Counted from the stretch's first letter, positions 54,908-64,000 are shown. The stretch is 64,000 nt of DNA from Tissierellaceae bacterium (GCA_018434075.1 JAHDQA010000076.1:1-64000), one strand, 5' to 3'. Notes: generated by a model not told the origin, from the letters alone. Numbers and translations are program-made.

Positions 54908-56020
54908 AGTAGGTATTATCACAATAATTGATTACAATAATTATGGAAACAGGTTACAAAACTATGCAGTTCAAGAGACTGTTAAATCTTTAGGGTATGA
55001 TCCAATTACAATCATTAATTTTCCAACTTCAAGTAATAAAAACATTATAAAGAGAATTCAAAATAAAACTTTAAAAGATATTTTTAAATTTGGAATTATT
55101 AAAGCTAAAAACACATTATTAACAAATAAATATTCAGAAATCCAAAAACAAAGAATTGAAAATTTTAAAGTATGGAGTAATAAATACATAAATGAAACTG
55201 ATTATATGATCAATAAAGATTTTTGTGATGTACGAGAAGAAGATTTTCATGTTTTTTAGCTGGAAGTGATCAAATATGGAATCCAAACTTTAGAAGTGGA
55301 TTTTGTGTTGACTTTCTAAAATTTGCTCCTATTGAGAAAAGAGTTGCGTATGCTCCTAGTTTTGGAATTGAAACTATTCCTGACCAATATGTGTCTATTT
55401 ATAAAGAATGGCTTAGTGAATTTAAGGCACTTTCAGTAAGAGAGAAATCTGGAGCTGATATTATATTTGAATTAACAGGTAGAAAAGCGGAAATTTTATT
55501 AGACCCAACTTTAACTTTAAATAAAGAAAGTTGGATAGAAATATCTTGCAATGGTGAAATTCTACCTGAGAAAGATTTCATTATGACATATTTTCTTGGA
55601 GAAATGGACAATAATTTGAAAAAATATATAAATAAGATAGCAGAAGAAAATAATCTAGAAATTATAAACTTTGGGGATGTAAAAAATAAAGATACATATA
55701 TATTAGACCCAAGTTCATTTATTGCACATATTAGAGAAGCAAAAATCATATTTACTGATTCATTTCATGGGGTTGCATTTTCGATTATATTTAATAAACC
55801 CTTCTTAGTTTTCGAGAGACTTAGTGAGGGGCCATCAATGTACACGAGGATCGATAATATCCTTAGTATATTTGGATTGCAATTTAGAGAATTCAAGGGA
55901 AATTATGATATTGATGATATTTTAAACGTAGATTATTCTGCTGTAAATGATATTTTAGAACACGAAAGACAACGTTCAATAAATTATTTACAGAAAGCTT
56001 TAGATTCTACTAGGAATTAG
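54900..56020 (+). pseudogene. Polysaccharide pyruvyl transferase-family gene with one frameshift
   Basis: The frame from the ATG at 54900 (behind GAAGGAAG) reads KVGIITIIDYNNYGNRLQNYAVQ and stops at 55259. The rest continues in another frame from about 55256: AGSDQIWNPNFRSGF, APSFGIETIP, IIFTDSFHGVAFSIIFNKPF and MYTRIDNIL, to the stop at 56020. One extra T in the run at 55252-55257 restores a protein of about 373 residues with the expected LAGSDQIWNP. The run makes a sequencing slip, phase variation or a recent mutation all possible. Confidence 0.85.
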
Positions 56021-56031
56021 TGGGTGATAAT

Positions 56032-57234
56032 ATGATAGAAGATAAACTAACAAATAAGAATTTGTGTACTGGTTGTCATGCATGCATGAATATTTGTCCT
56101 CAAGATTGTGTTGAAATGAAATTTGATGAAGAAGGGTTTTTATACCCTAGAGTTAATATAGAATATTGCATTCAATGTAATAAATGCGTAAATATTTGTC
56201 CTTCACTTAAAAAATTGCCTGAGGCAATGGGTAACGAAATGTTAATAGCTTATGCATGCCAAGCAAAAGATGATAAAATAAGGTTAATTAGCTCTTCGGG
56301 AGGCATATTCTCTTTAATTGCTCAAGAAGTTATAAGTAATGAAGGAATAGTATTTGGAGCAGGTTTTGATAAAGAATTTAATCTTAAACACTTTTATTCT
56401 GATGATATGAATGTAATTTTAGATAAGTTTACTGGCTCAAAATATGTTCAAAGCAACATTGGTACTACATATAAGCAAGTTAAAGATTTTTTAGATAATG
56501 ATCGTTTGGTCTTGTTTACTGGCACTCCATGTCAAGTAGCTGGACTAAAAAGTTATCTTGGTAAAGACTACGATAACTTAGTTTGTGTAGATTTAGTTTG
56601 TCATGGTGTTCCATCGCCATTTATGTGGAATAAATATAAAGAATACAGGGAAAGAGAAGCAAAATCAACAGCTAAGAGAATCTCTTTCAGACATAAGAAA
56701 TATGGATGGAAGAGATACTCTGTATTATTTGAGTTTGCAAATAATACAGAGTATCTCCATACATTAGATAAAGATATGTACATGAGAGCATTTCTAAAAG
56801 ACATAGCACTAAGACCATCGTGTTATAACTGCAAGTTTAAAGGATATAAAAGATATAGTGACATGACTCTAGCTGATTTCTGGGGCATAGAAGAAGTAAC
56901 TGATTCATTTAAGGATGATTTAGGGACTTCACTAATAACATTGAACAGTCTTAAAGGCAAAAAAATATTTGAAACTTTAAATGACAGTGTGAAATCCGAA
57001 GAAGTGGATATAAAAAAAGCCCTAGAATATAATAAAGCTGCTCTAAAGTCAGCAGAAAAACACCCTTCAAGAGATGAATTCATGAATAGATTAAAGACAA
57101 TGGAATTCGATGAATTGGTCGATTTGTACTGTAAAGATTCTTTTTCTTTGAGATTAAAATCAGTTATGATAAATTTACTTATTAAAACAAATACTTTTAA
57201 TCTAGCAAAGAAAGTTCTGAAACGTAATAATTGA
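56032..57234 (+). CDS. F420 hydrogenase/dehydrogenase beta-subunit-like 4Fe-4S protein
   Basis: 400 residues from the ATG at 56032 behind GGGTGAT; a GTG 12 bases earlier overlaps the previous stop. N-terminal clusters CTGCHACMNICPQDC and CIQCNKCVNICPS bind two 4Fe-4S centres. The FrhB-like part follows: SSGGIFSLIAQEVI, TGSKYVQS, FTGTPCQVAGLK, VDLVCHGVPSP and RPSCYNCKFKGY. Such proteins regularly accompany polysaccharide pyruvyl transferases in surface-glycan loci; the reaction is unknown. Last gene of the locus. Confidence 0.9.
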   Translation: MIEDKLTNKNLCTGCHACMNICPQDCVEMKFDEEGFLYPRVNIEYCIQCNKCVNICPSLKKLPEAMGNEMLIAYACQAKDDKIRLISSSGGIFSLIAQEVISNEGIVFGAGFDKEFNLKHFYSDDMNVILDKFTGSKYVQSNIGTTYKQVKDFLDNDRLVLFTGTPCQVAGLKSYLGKDYDNLVCVDLVCHGVPSPFMWNKYKEYREREAKSTAKRISFRHKKYGWKRYSVLFEFANNTEYLHTLDKDMYMRAFLKDIALRPSCYNCKFKGYKRYSDMTLADFWGIEEVTDSFKDDLGTSLITLNSLKGKKIFETLNDSVKSEEVDIKKALEYNKAALKSAEKHPSRDEFMNRLKTMEFDELVDLYCKDSFSLRLKSVMINLLIKTNTFNLAKKVLKRNN

Positions 57235-57261
57235 TGACATATATTCATATCAATTCATCAC

Positions 57262-57290
57262 AAAAATCCCTAATAAATATAGGGGTTTTT
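57262..57290 (+). terminator. Terminator of the polysaccharide locus
   Basis: AAAAATCCCT (57262-57271) and AGGGGTTTTT (57281-57290) pair with one wobble around a 9-base loop and end in T residues. Confidence 0.75.
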
Positions 57291-57346
57291 ATTATTTTCT
57301 CCCATCATTTGATATAATACATATAGTATGTGAAAGTGGTGATTTA

Positions 57347-59230
57347 ATGAAAGATATAGTGATTATTGCTCCTTTTATGGAGCTTTATGAGCTGGCGAAT
57401 AAAGTAGTTGAAGATAAAAACTATGAAGATGTAGAAGTTATTTTTGGAGATTTGAGTCAAGGTGTGGTTGAGGCGAAAAAAGCTGTAAAAGAAGGTGCAA
57501 AGATAATCATATCTAGAGGTGGAACATACAGCATGATAAAAAAAGAGGTAGATATACCTGTTGTTGAGATTGCTGTGACTTCTTTTGATTTATTGAGAGG
57601 CTTCATTGAGCTTAAAGACTACAAAGGCAAGATCGGGCTTGTAGGTTATGGCAATGTAATATGGGGTTCGGATTTAATTAGCGAATTGCTAAATCTAGAT
57701 ATTGTAAAGATTGAGATAAATAAAGAAGAAAAAGCTGAAGAAGTCATAAAACCATACATTGACCAAGGTATAAGAGTGTTTGTCGGAGATACCATAGGAA
57801 GCAGAGTCAGCAGTAAGATGAATTGCAAAAGTTATGTGATTAAAACAGGGATAGATTCGCTTATCAGCGCTATTAAAGATGCACAAAGAGTGCTTATGCT
57901 GTCCAAGGCTGAACAAGAGAGAAATGAGAGGTTTAGAGCAATTGTTGATTTTGTACACGATGGCATAATCTCTATAGATGAAGATGAAAAAATAACTCTT
58001 GTAAATAACAAGGCTAAAGAAATGTTTAAGCTTGAGGAAAATGTAATTGGGATGAAAATTAAAGATGTCATACCATCTACTAGATTAGATCAAGTTTTAA
58101 AAAATAAGACAGCTGAGTTGGGCAAATTGCAAGATGTGAATGGTTTAAAAATTGCAACCAATAGGGTGCCAATCATTGTTGATAAAAAAGTAAAAGGAGT
58201 CGTAGCTACATTCAATGATGTAACTGAACTGCAAGAACTAGAAAACAATCTAAGGATGATGCTGTCAAATAAAGGATTTGTGGCTAAATACAATTTTTCA
58301 GATATAGTATATCAAAGTGAAATCATGAGAAACGCTATAGATATAGCTAAAAGATATGCTAAATACGATTCGCCAATTCTAATAACAGGATCTACTGGAG
58401 TAGGCAAAGAGCTATTTTCGCAGAGCATTCATAACTTCAGTGTGAGAAATAAAGGGCCTTTTGTAGCTATCAATTGTGCAGCATTGCCAGCTAACTTGAT
58501 AGAAAGCGAGCTGTTCGGATATGTTGAGGGTGCATTTACCGGAGCAAGGAAGAAAGGAAAGCCAGGGCTGTTTGAGTTAGCGCATAAAGGCACGATTTTT
58601 TTAGATGAAATTAGCGAGCTGCCGATCGAACTTCAAGGAAGGTTGTTGAGGATTTTACAAGAAAAAGAGGTTATGAGAATTGGAGATGATAAAGTCCTTC
58701 CTGTCGATGTGAGAATTATATGCGGAACAAATAGAAATTTAAAGGAATTGGTACATGATGGCAAGTTTAGAAAAGATCTGTATTATAGAATCAACATATT
58801 GCCTCTTAATATACCGGATTTAAAAGAAAGAAGAAAAGATATAGTTGTATTATCTAAGCACTTTTTGGAGAAGTACTCTAAAAAGTACCATAAAAATATA
58901 CGGTTCATCAATGACGATTGTTTGAATTACTTGCTTGATTATGATTACCAGGGGAATGTAAGAGAACTAGAAGCAATGATAGAGAGAGCTTGTATATTGA
59001 CAGATACTGATGAAATAGATCTGACTCATATATGCGTGGAAAGTACAGACAAAGACTCAATTAGCGAAGAAAAAAGCGATAAATTTGTAGTCGACGAATA
59101 TCTTAATTTAGAAGAGCTTAACAAGGAATACATGAAATACGTACTTTCTTCTAAAAATGGAAGTGTTAAGGAAGCTTCAAAAATACTCGGGGTAGATAGG
59201 ACTACGATATGGAGAAAATTAAAAGAATAG
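57347..59230 (+). CDS. Sigma-54-dependent activator with PrpR N-terminal sensor and PAS domain
   Basis: 627 residues. Residues 1-190 match the PrpR N-terminal fold (IVIIAPFMELYELA, GAKIIISRGGTYSMI), the likely ligand sensor. A PAS domain (210-310) follows. The AAA+ domain has Walker A GSTGVGKE near 348, the sigma-54 contact GAFTGA and LFLDE-type Walker B (TIFLDEISELP). The Fis-type helix-turn-helix ends the protein (VKEASKILGVDRTTIWRKL). It should activate the -24/-12 promoter 85 bases downstream in response to an acid-sugar metabolite. Confidence 0.93.
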   Translation: MKDIVIIAPFMELYELANKVVEDKNYEDVEVIFGDLSQGVVEAKKAVKEGAKIIISRGGTYSMIKKEVDIPVVEIAVTSFDLLRGFIELKDYKGKIGLVGYGNVIWGSDLISELLNLDIVKIEINKEEKAEEVIKPYIDQGIRVFVGDTIGSRVSSKMNCKSYVIKTGIDSLISAIKDAQRVLMLSKAEQERNERFRAIVDFVHDGIISIDEDEKITLVNNKAKEMFKLEENVIGMKIKDVIPSTRLDQVLKNKTAELGKLQDVNGLKIATNRVPIIVDKKVKGVVATFNDVTELQELENNLRMMLSNKGFVAKYNFSDIVYQSEIMRNAIDIAKRYAKYDSPILITGSTGVGKELFSQSIHNFSVRNKGPFVAINCAALPANLIESELFGYVEGAFTGARKKGKPGLFELAHKGTIFLDEISELPIELQGRLLRILQEKEVMRIGDDKVLPVDVRIICGTNRNLKELVHDGKFRKDLYYRINILPLNIPDLKERRKDIVVLSKHFLEKYSKKYHKNIRFINDDCLNYLLDYDYQGNVRELEAMIERACILTDTDEIDLTHICVESTDKDSISEEKSDKFVVDEYLNLEELNKEYMKYVLSSKNGSVKEASKILGVDRTTIWRKLKE

Positions 59231-59242
59231 TGTTATTTTAAA

Positions 59243-59277
59243 ACATGTATGTTGCAAACTGCAACCTATATGTTTTT
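59243..59277 (+). promoter_or_regulatory. Inverted repeat: activator site and/or terminator
   Basis: ACATGTATGTTGCA (59243-59256) and TGCAACCTATATGT (59260-59273) pair at 12 of 14 positions around AAC. It is centred about 80 bases upstream of the expected start of the sigma-54 transcript, the normal place for an activator site. A T-run follows, so it could also terminate the regulator gene; both uses are compatible. Confidence 0.65.
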
Positions 59278-59314
59278 TTATTTTTATGATCCTCTTAATT
59301 TCAATATGCACTGA

Positions 59315-59332
59315 TTGGCACGATAATTGCAA
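59315..59332 (+). promoter_or_regulatory. Sigma-54 (-24/-12) promoter
   Basis: TTGGCACG (59315-59322), 4 bases, TTGCAA (59327-59332); the GG and GC elements are exactly 10 bases apart. It matches the sigma-54 consensus TGGCAC-N5-TTGC and stands 34 bases before the uxaA start. Confidence 0.9.
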
Positions 59333-59365
59333 TAATATATTGCAAAAATAAAAGGTGGTGTTTAT

Positions 59366-59668
59366 ATGTTAAAATTGGCAGTGGTTGCTCATAAAGATGA
59401 CAATGTAGCAACTACAGTAAAGGATTTGTCTAAGGGAGAAAACGTTTTAGTGGATATCTTTGGAACTGAAAAGAATATCACGCTAAAAGAAGACATTCCA
59501 TTTGGGCATAAGTTCGCTATAAAGGACATAAAAAAAGGTGAGGAGATTTTCAAATACGGCGAAGAAATAGGGCAAGCGACACAAGACATAGAAGAAGGAG
59601 AATACGTTCATGTACACAATGTAGTCAGTGAAAGAGGAAGAGGAGATTTGGAGGTTGATGCAAAATGA
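59366..59668 (+). CDS. UxaA-type hydro-lyase small (SAF-domain) subunit
   Basis: 100 residues. The SAF-like fold of altronate/galactarate dehydratase N-termini: AVVAHKDDNVATTVKDLSKGE, LKEDIPFGHKFAIKDIKKGEEIFKYGE and GEYVHVHNVVS. It forms one enzyme with the next gene, which it overlaps by 4 bases. Behind the sigma-54 promoter with GGTGGTG as ribosome binding site. Confidence 0.9.
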   Translation: MLKLAVVAHKDDNVATTVKDLSKGENVLVDIFGTEKNITLKEDIPFGHKFAIKDIKKGEEIFKYGEEIGQATQDIEEGEYVHVHNVVSERGRGDLEVDAK

Positions 59669-60822
59669 AATTAGAAGGATATAAAAGAGCGGATGGGAAA
59701 GTAGGTATAAGAAATCATTTACTCATCATACCGGCATCAGTTTGTGCAAGTGAAGTTGCTAAGGCAATATCAGAGAGAGTAAATGGAGCGGTGTACATAC
59801 CAAATCAACACGGGTGTTGTCAAATCGGTCCTGATTTAGAGTTAACTACAAAAGTACTCGTAAATTTTGGGAAAAATCCAAATGTAGGCGCTGCATTGGT
59901 AGTTGGATTGGGCTGTGAAGGGGTACCTACAAAAAAGGTAAGTGAAGAAATTGCTAAGACTGGGAAAATGGTTGATTATGTTGTCATACAAGAAAATAAG
60001 GGGACTGTAAATACAATAGCAGTTGGTGTAAAAAAAGCGAGAGAGATGGCTGAAAAATTGAGTTTGATGAAAAAAGAAGAGATTGATATATCAGAGATTA
60101 CCATTGGGATAGAATGCGGTGGATCTGATACTACTTCTGGTCTTGCATCAAATCCAGCTGTAGGGTATGTGTCAGATAAATTAGTGGATTTAAATGGGAC
60201 TTCTATATTTTCTGAAACAACTGAATTTATTGGAGCAGAACATATATTAGCAAAGAGGGCTAGAAATGAAGAAGTAGCTCAAAAAATCATGAAGATAGTG
60301 CTGGATTGTGAGAAAAAAGCAAATACTATGGGAGTTGATTTAAGGAGCGGTCAACCTACGCCAGGAAATATTGAAGGCGGGTTAACTACTATCGAAGAAA
60401 AATCATTGGGCTGCATTTATAAAGGTGGTACGAGAACAATTGAAGATGTATTAGCATATGGAGATATGCCAAGTGGCAAAGGATTGTATATAATGGATAC
60501 TCCAGGACAAGATATTGAATCAATCACAGGAATGCTTGCAGGTGGAGCTGTTCTTATTATATTTACCACAGGCAGAGGAACTCCTACAGGCTCAGCTATT
60601 GCACCAGTTATAAAAGTGTGCGGAAACCCAGAGTCTTATGAAAGAATGAAAGATAATATAGATGTAAATGCTGGAACAATTATTGACGGTACAAAGACAA
60701 TTTCAGATGTAGGAGAAGAAATATATTCTCAAATGCTGGAAGTAATTAACGGAAAATTCACTAAAGCAGAATCACTTAATCACAGAGAGTTTGGCATATA
60801 TAAGATGATATCTACATTTTAG
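59665..60822 (+). CDS. UxaA-family hydro-lyase large subunit
   Basis: 385 residues, the catalytic part of a split altronate/D-galactarate/sulfolactate dehydratase-type enzyme. EGYKRADGKVGIRNHLLIIPASVC, NQHGCCQIGPD, GLGCEGV and ECGGSDTTSGLASNPAVG hold the iron-binding cysteines and histidine of the family. It dehydrates an aldonic or related acid. Which acid sugar is used cannot be told; the neighbours suggest a four-carbon acid. Confidence 0.9.
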   Translation: MKLEGYKRADGKVGIRNHLLIIPASVCASEVAKAISERVNGAVYIPNQHGCCQIGPDLELTTKVLVNFGKNPNVGAALVVGLGCEGVPTKKVSEEIAKTGKMVDYVVIQENKGTVNTIAVGVKKAREMAEKLSLMKKEEIDISEITIGIECGGSDTTSGLASNPAVGYVSDKLVDLNGTSIFSETTEFIGAEHILAKRARNEEVAQKIMKIVLDCEKKANTMGVDLRSGQPTPGNIEGGLTTIEEKSLGCIYKGGTRTIEDVLAYGDMPSGKGLYIMDTPGQDIESITGMLAGGAVLIIFTTGRGTPTGSAIAPVIKVCGNPESYERMKDNIDVNAGTIIDGTKTISDVGEEIYSQMLEVINGKFTKAESLNHREFGIYKMISTF

Positions 60823-60833
60823 GAGGGTAAGGG

Positions 60834-61787
60834 ATGAAAATTTTAAAAAACATTCAAAAAATACCTGGTGGATTGATGGTTGTTCCACTGCTATTAGGCG
60901 CTACTATCAATACTCTTACACCACAAGCATTAGAAATAGGAGGTTTTACTACAGCTTTATTTAAAAATAGTGCAACTGCGTTGATTGCTCTATTTGTATT
61001 GTGCAACGGCGCTCAGATAAATGTAAAGCAAGCAGGAAAACCTTTGTATAAAGGAGTAGTTTTAACAGCAGTCAAGTTTTTAGTAGGCGCTGTCATAGGG
61101 TGGTTTGTGGGTAAGACTTATGGCAATGCCGGAGTATTGGGGCTTACTCCTTTAGCATTAGTTGGAGCTATCACAAATTCAAACGGAGGGCTTTATGCTG
61201 CATTAGCAGGGCAATATGGCGATTCGACAGATGTAGGAGCAATATCTATATTGTCATTAAATGACGGACCTTTCTTTACGATGCTTGCTTTTGGCATAAC
61301 TGGTTTAGCAAACATACCATTTATGGCATTTATTGCTGTATTAGTTCCAATAGTAATTGGGTTTATCTTGGGGAATTTAGATGAAGACTTAAGGGAATTC
61401 TTAGGTAAAGGGACTACTCTTTTAATACCATTTTTTGCATTTCCACTCGGTGCAGCTTTGGATTTTAGAACGATTGTTGAAGCTGGTTTACCTGGGTTGG
61501 TATTGGGAGTCATGGTAACTGTTCTAACTGGCCTTGCTGGGTATTTTGCAACTGGATTGTTTGGCGAAAGAAAAGCAGTTGGAGCTGCGATTGGCACAAC
61601 AGCAGGAAATGCAGTAGGGACACCTGCGGCACTTGCGTTAGCTGACCCAAGTCTTCAAGCATATGTTGCATCTTCAACAGCTCAGATAGCAGCTGCGGTT
61701 ATAGTGACAGCTATACTGTGTCCTTTGCTGGTTTCGTTCCTTGACAAGAAGAAATCAAAGAAAAAAGAGGTTACAGTAAATGCTTAG
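60834..61787 (+). CDS. 2-keto-3-deoxygluconate permease (KdgT family)
   Basis: 317 residues, about ten membrane segments. KIPGGLMVVPLLLGATINTL, ITNSNGGLYAALAGQYGD, ILSLNDGPFFTMLAFG and GTTAGNAVGTPAALALADP are KdgT features. In this operon it probably imports the acid sugar that the kinase and PdxA2 degrade, not necessarily ketodeoxygluconate. The ATG follows AGGAGGGTAAGGG. Confidence 0.92.
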   Translation: MKILKNIQKIPGGLMVVPLLLGATINTLTPQALEIGGFTTALFKNSATALIALFVLCNGAQINVKQAGKPLYKGVVLTAVKFLVGAVIGWFVGKTYGNAGVLGLTPLALVGAITNSNGGLYAALAGQYGDSTDVGAISILSLNDGPFFTMLAFGITGLANIPFMAFIAVLVPIVIGFILGNLDEDLREFLGKGTTLLIPFFAFPLGAALDFRTIVEAGLPGLVLGVMVTVLTGLAGYFATGLFGERKAVGAAIGTTAGNAVGTPAALALADPSLQAYVASSTAQIAAAVIVTAILCPLLVSFLDKKKSKKKEVTVNA

Positions 61788-61799
61788 AGGTGGTTTGAC

Positions 61800-63017
61800 A
61801 TGGACAAAATTTTAATAATTGCAGATGACTTTACCGGCGCAAATGATACAGGAGTTCAGTTGAAAAAAAGGGGTTTAAATACTAAAGTTGTATTAGAGGG
61901 AAGTAGCATTGAGGATGATGGTTACTCTTATGTCTTAGACACAGAGTCCCGAGCTTTGATGAGCGATAAAGCAAAGCAAAAGGTAAAAAATGAGTTGAGC
62001 TCTGTAGATTTGAACAATTATGATTTGATCTATAAAAAAGTGGATTCAACGTTGAGAGGGAATATATCTGCTGAAATCAAAGCTATAGATGAATTATACA
62101 ATCCCGATTTTATAATATTTGCTCCAAGTTATCCAGACATAGGTAGAACTACAATAGATGGAGTACATTTGGTTAATGGGAAAAGAGTCACTCAAACAGA
62201 GTTCTCAAAGGATCCTAAGAAACCTGTATTGGAAGATAGATTAAACTATATATTTTCTGATTATAGTATAGGTGATGTAAAACTTCACAAATTGAAAGAG
62301 CTTAGAGAAGGTGATCTATATTTAAATCATAAACACATCCATGTGTTTGACATAGAAAACAACGATGATTTTAGCGTATTGGTCGACAAAGCTTTGACAA
62401 TTGAAGGAAAGATTCTATGGGTGGGTTCAGCTGGATTAGCCAATGAACTATTTAAGAAGCTATTTCCTCAAAAAAGTGCTATTGCTGTAGTTGGGAGTTT
62501 AAGTGAAGTTAGTAAAGCACAAATGAGATATGCAAACGCTAAAGGGGTAGATATAGTAAAGATAGATATTAGCAAACTATTATACAATGATGATATTTCA
62601 AATTATGTCGAAACGATTAGAAACTTAATTAAAGAGAATAAAGATATCATTGTAACATCGTCATATAGCGATGAAGACTATCTTAACTCTATAAAAACAG
62701 GCGAAGAGTTATCTATGAGTAGAGAAGACATAAGCAATTTTACTCAAAAGATTTTGAGTAAAATAATAATTAATGGCATTCAAAACCTTGATATAAGTGG
62801 ATTGTTCATAACAGGTGGAGATACAGCAATAGAATTTATCAAGGCTACAAACGCTTCCGGCTCTATAATTGAGGAAGAGGTGCTCACTGGGATACCGATG
62901 ATGAGAATGTGCGGAGGTATTTACAATGACATGAAATTGATAACAAAAGCTGGAGCATTTGGAGACGAAAATGCATTAATATATTCATTAGAAAAAATCA
63001 AGGAAGTGAAAGAATGA
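61800..63017 (+). CDS. Four-carbon acid sugar kinase (DUF1537 family, DtnK/OtnK-like)
   Basis: 405 residues. LIIADDFTGANDTGVQLKKRGL and YKKVDSTLRGNISAEI mark the substrate half, GLFITGGDTAIEF and GIPMMRMCGGIYNDMKLITKAGAFGDENAL the nucleotide half. The family phosphorylates D-threonate, D-erythronate or related acids at C4. It overlaps pdxA2 by 4 bases, the usual partner. The sequence alone does not decide between threonate and erythronate. Confidence 0.92.
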   Translation: MDKILIIADDFTGANDTGVQLKKRGLNTKVVLEGSSIEDDGYSYVLDTESRALMSDKAKQKVKNELSSVDLNNYDLIYKKVDSTLRGNISAEIKAIDELYNPDFIIFAPSYPDIGRTTIDGVHLVNGKRVTQTEFSKDPKKPVLEDRLNYIFSDYSIGDVKLHKLKELREGDLYLNHKHIHVFDIENNDDFSVLVDKALTIEGKILWVGSAGLANELFKKLFPQKSAIAVVGSLSEVSKAQMRYANAKGVDIVKIDISKLLYNDDISNYVETIRNLIKENKDIIVTSSYSDEDYLNSIKTGEELSMSREDISNFTQKILSKIIINGIQNLDISGLFITGGDTAIEFIKATNASGSIIEEEVLTGIPMMRMCGGIYNDMKLITKAGAFGDENALIYSLEKIKEVKE

Positions 63018-63979
63018 AATACATTGGAATAACAATGGGAGACCCTGCAGGCATTGGGTGCGAGATAGCTTTAAAAGCATTAAAAAATGATGAGTACAGA
63101 AAGAAATCCATAATATTTGGGAGTAAAGAGATTGTATCCCACTTTTTAAAGCTTCTCGGCATGGATAAAGATATAAATGTGATTAATGATATTTCTGAAT
63201 TTGACGAGGACAAGATAAATGTAGTGAATGTAGTAGACTTAAAACTAAATGATTTTCAGTTTGGAAAAGTATCAAAGATATGTGGCGATGCTGCGTACAG
63301 ATATGTTGAAACTGCAATCAATTGGGCATTGGATAAAAAAATAAAGGCTGTCGTCACAGGACCATTAAACAAAGAAGCACTTCACTTAGCAGGATATAAT
63401 TATGATGGGCATACAGAAATATTCGCTTCCCTTACTAATACTAAAAAGTATGCTATGATGCTCTGGAGTGAAAAGCTCAAGGTCATTCATGTTTCTACTC
63501 ATGTATCGCTTAGAGAGGCATGCAACAGAGTGAAAAAAGACAGAGTATATGACACTATAGTATTAGCTCATGATACATTAAAGAGAATGGGTATTGAAAA
63601 TCCAAGAATTGCAGTCGCAGGGCTTAACCCTCATGCAGGAGAGTCTGGAATATTTGGCAATGAAGAAATAGAAGAGATAAATCCTGCAATAATCAAAGCA
63701 CAATCTGAAGGAATAAAAGTTACTGGAGCTGTAGCGCCTGATACAGTTTTCTTGAAAGCATACAGAGGTGAATTTGATATAGTGGTCGCAATGTACCATG
63801 ATCAAGGGCATATACCAATGAAGCTGTTAGCATTTGATGAAGGAGTTAATATAACCGTAGGATTACCTATTGTAAGAACTTCCGTAGACCATGGAACAGC
63901 CTTTGGCAAGGCTGGGAAAGGCTTAGCCAATGAATCTAGCATGATAGAAGCGATAAAAGCAGCAGATTATTTCGATTGA
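63014..63979 (+). CDS. pdxA: PdxA2-type 4-phospho-threonate/erythronate dehydrogenase
   Basis: 321 residues. GITMGDPAGIGCEIALKAL, VVTGPLNKEALHLAGYNYDGHTE with the metal-binding His, and VAMYHDQGHIPMKLLAFDEGVNITVGLPIVRTSVDHGTAFG define the PdxA family. Given its coupling to the DUF1537 kinase, it most likely oxidises and decarboxylates 4-phospho-D-threonate/erythronate to dihydroxyacetone phosphate, not vitamin B6 synthesis. Complete; stop 21 bases before the window end. Confidence 0.92.
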   Translation: MKYIGITMGDPAGIGCEIALKALKNDEYRKKSIIFGSKEIVSHFLKLLGMDKDINVINDISEFDEDKINVVNVVDLKLNDFQFGKVSKICGDAAYRYVETAINWALDKKIKAVVTGPLNKEALHLAGYNYDGHTEIFASLTNTKKYAMMLWSEKLKVIHVSTHVSLREACNRVKKDRVYDTIVLAHDTLKRMGIENPRIAVAGLNPHAGESGIFGNEEIEEINPAIIKAQSEGIKVTGAVAPDTVFLKAYRGEFDIVVAMYHDQGHIPMKLLAFDEGVNITVGLPIVRTSVDHGTAFGKAGKGLANESSMIEAIKAADYFD

Positions 63980-64000
63980 TATTTTGATATAAAACATCCA

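Overview
The window is AT-rich Firmicute DNA. The glycine cleavage system, a 2-oxoacid:ferredoxin oxidoreductase next to Ptb/Buk kinases, rubrerythrin, ferritin-like protein and a CoA-disulfide-reductase-like fusion point to an anaerobic amino-acid-fermenting clostridium, plausibly of the Tissierellia. That placement is inference from gene content. Genes lie on both strands, mostly in compact operons with strong AGGAGG-type ribosome binding sites and occasional TTG/GTG starts.

Layout. 1-1474: an IS256-family insertion sequence whose right end abuts the terminator hairpin of an aldo/keto reductase gene (1513-2637, minus). 2778-8491: gcvT-gcvH-gcvPA-gcvPB-lpd, the complete glycine cleavage operon. 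8537-13716: a PAP2 phosphatase, then on the minus strand a heterodimeric multidrug-type ABC exporter behind a leader peptide and two tandem terminator hairpins (a probable attenuator), and a Crp/Fnr-type regulator. 13880-14365: ferritin. 14395-19531 (minus): a 1542-residue SF1 helicase with a C-terminal Vsr-like nuclease domain, a small partner gene and a PC4/YdbC-type ssDNA-binding protein; this is the best candidate here for a little-described defence or DNA-processing cassette. 19703-22223: a hypothetical gene and a DUF115 motility-accessory gene behind a sigma-28-type promoter. 22249-25088: an ArsR repressor with a palindromic operator over its own -10 box and a four-domain FAD reductase-rhodanese-TusA-DsrE protein. 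25125-27648: rubrerythrin behind a PerR-like 39-bp palindrome, a DUF5317 membrane protein and a CapA-like lipoprotein.

27709-36124 is one long same-strand run: cdaA-cdaR (c-di-AMP synthesis), buk-ptb-buk, a P-loop ATPase and the four-subunit vor/kor oxidoreductase. Together the oxidoreductase, Ptb and Buk would turn branched-chain 2-oxoacids into acyl-CoA, acyl-phosphate and then acid plus ATP, the oxidative half of Stickland-type fermentation. gltS follows (36185-37426). 37445-43173 is fatty acid synthesis: fabZ (minus) divergent from fabH-fabK-fabD-fabG-acpP-fabF.

43278-57234 is an exopolysaccharide/cell-surface glycan locus: a winged-helix gene, a four-helix-bundle (S23/IVP) gene with a truncated second copy embedded in pyrimidine-rich repeats, a bacillosamine-type trio (aminotransferase, phosphoglycosyltransferase, acetyltransferase), glycosyltransferases, a Wzy-like polymerase, three frameshifted genes and an F420-hydrogenase-beta-like iron-sulfur protein. 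57347-63979 is a sigma-54-controlled acid-sugar operon: a PrpR-like activator, a -24/-12 promoter, split UxaA, KdgT permease, a four-carbon acid sugar kinase and PdxA2, fitting threonate/erythronate-type catabolism to dihydroxyacetone phosphate. I saw no tRNA, rRNA or CRISPR array.
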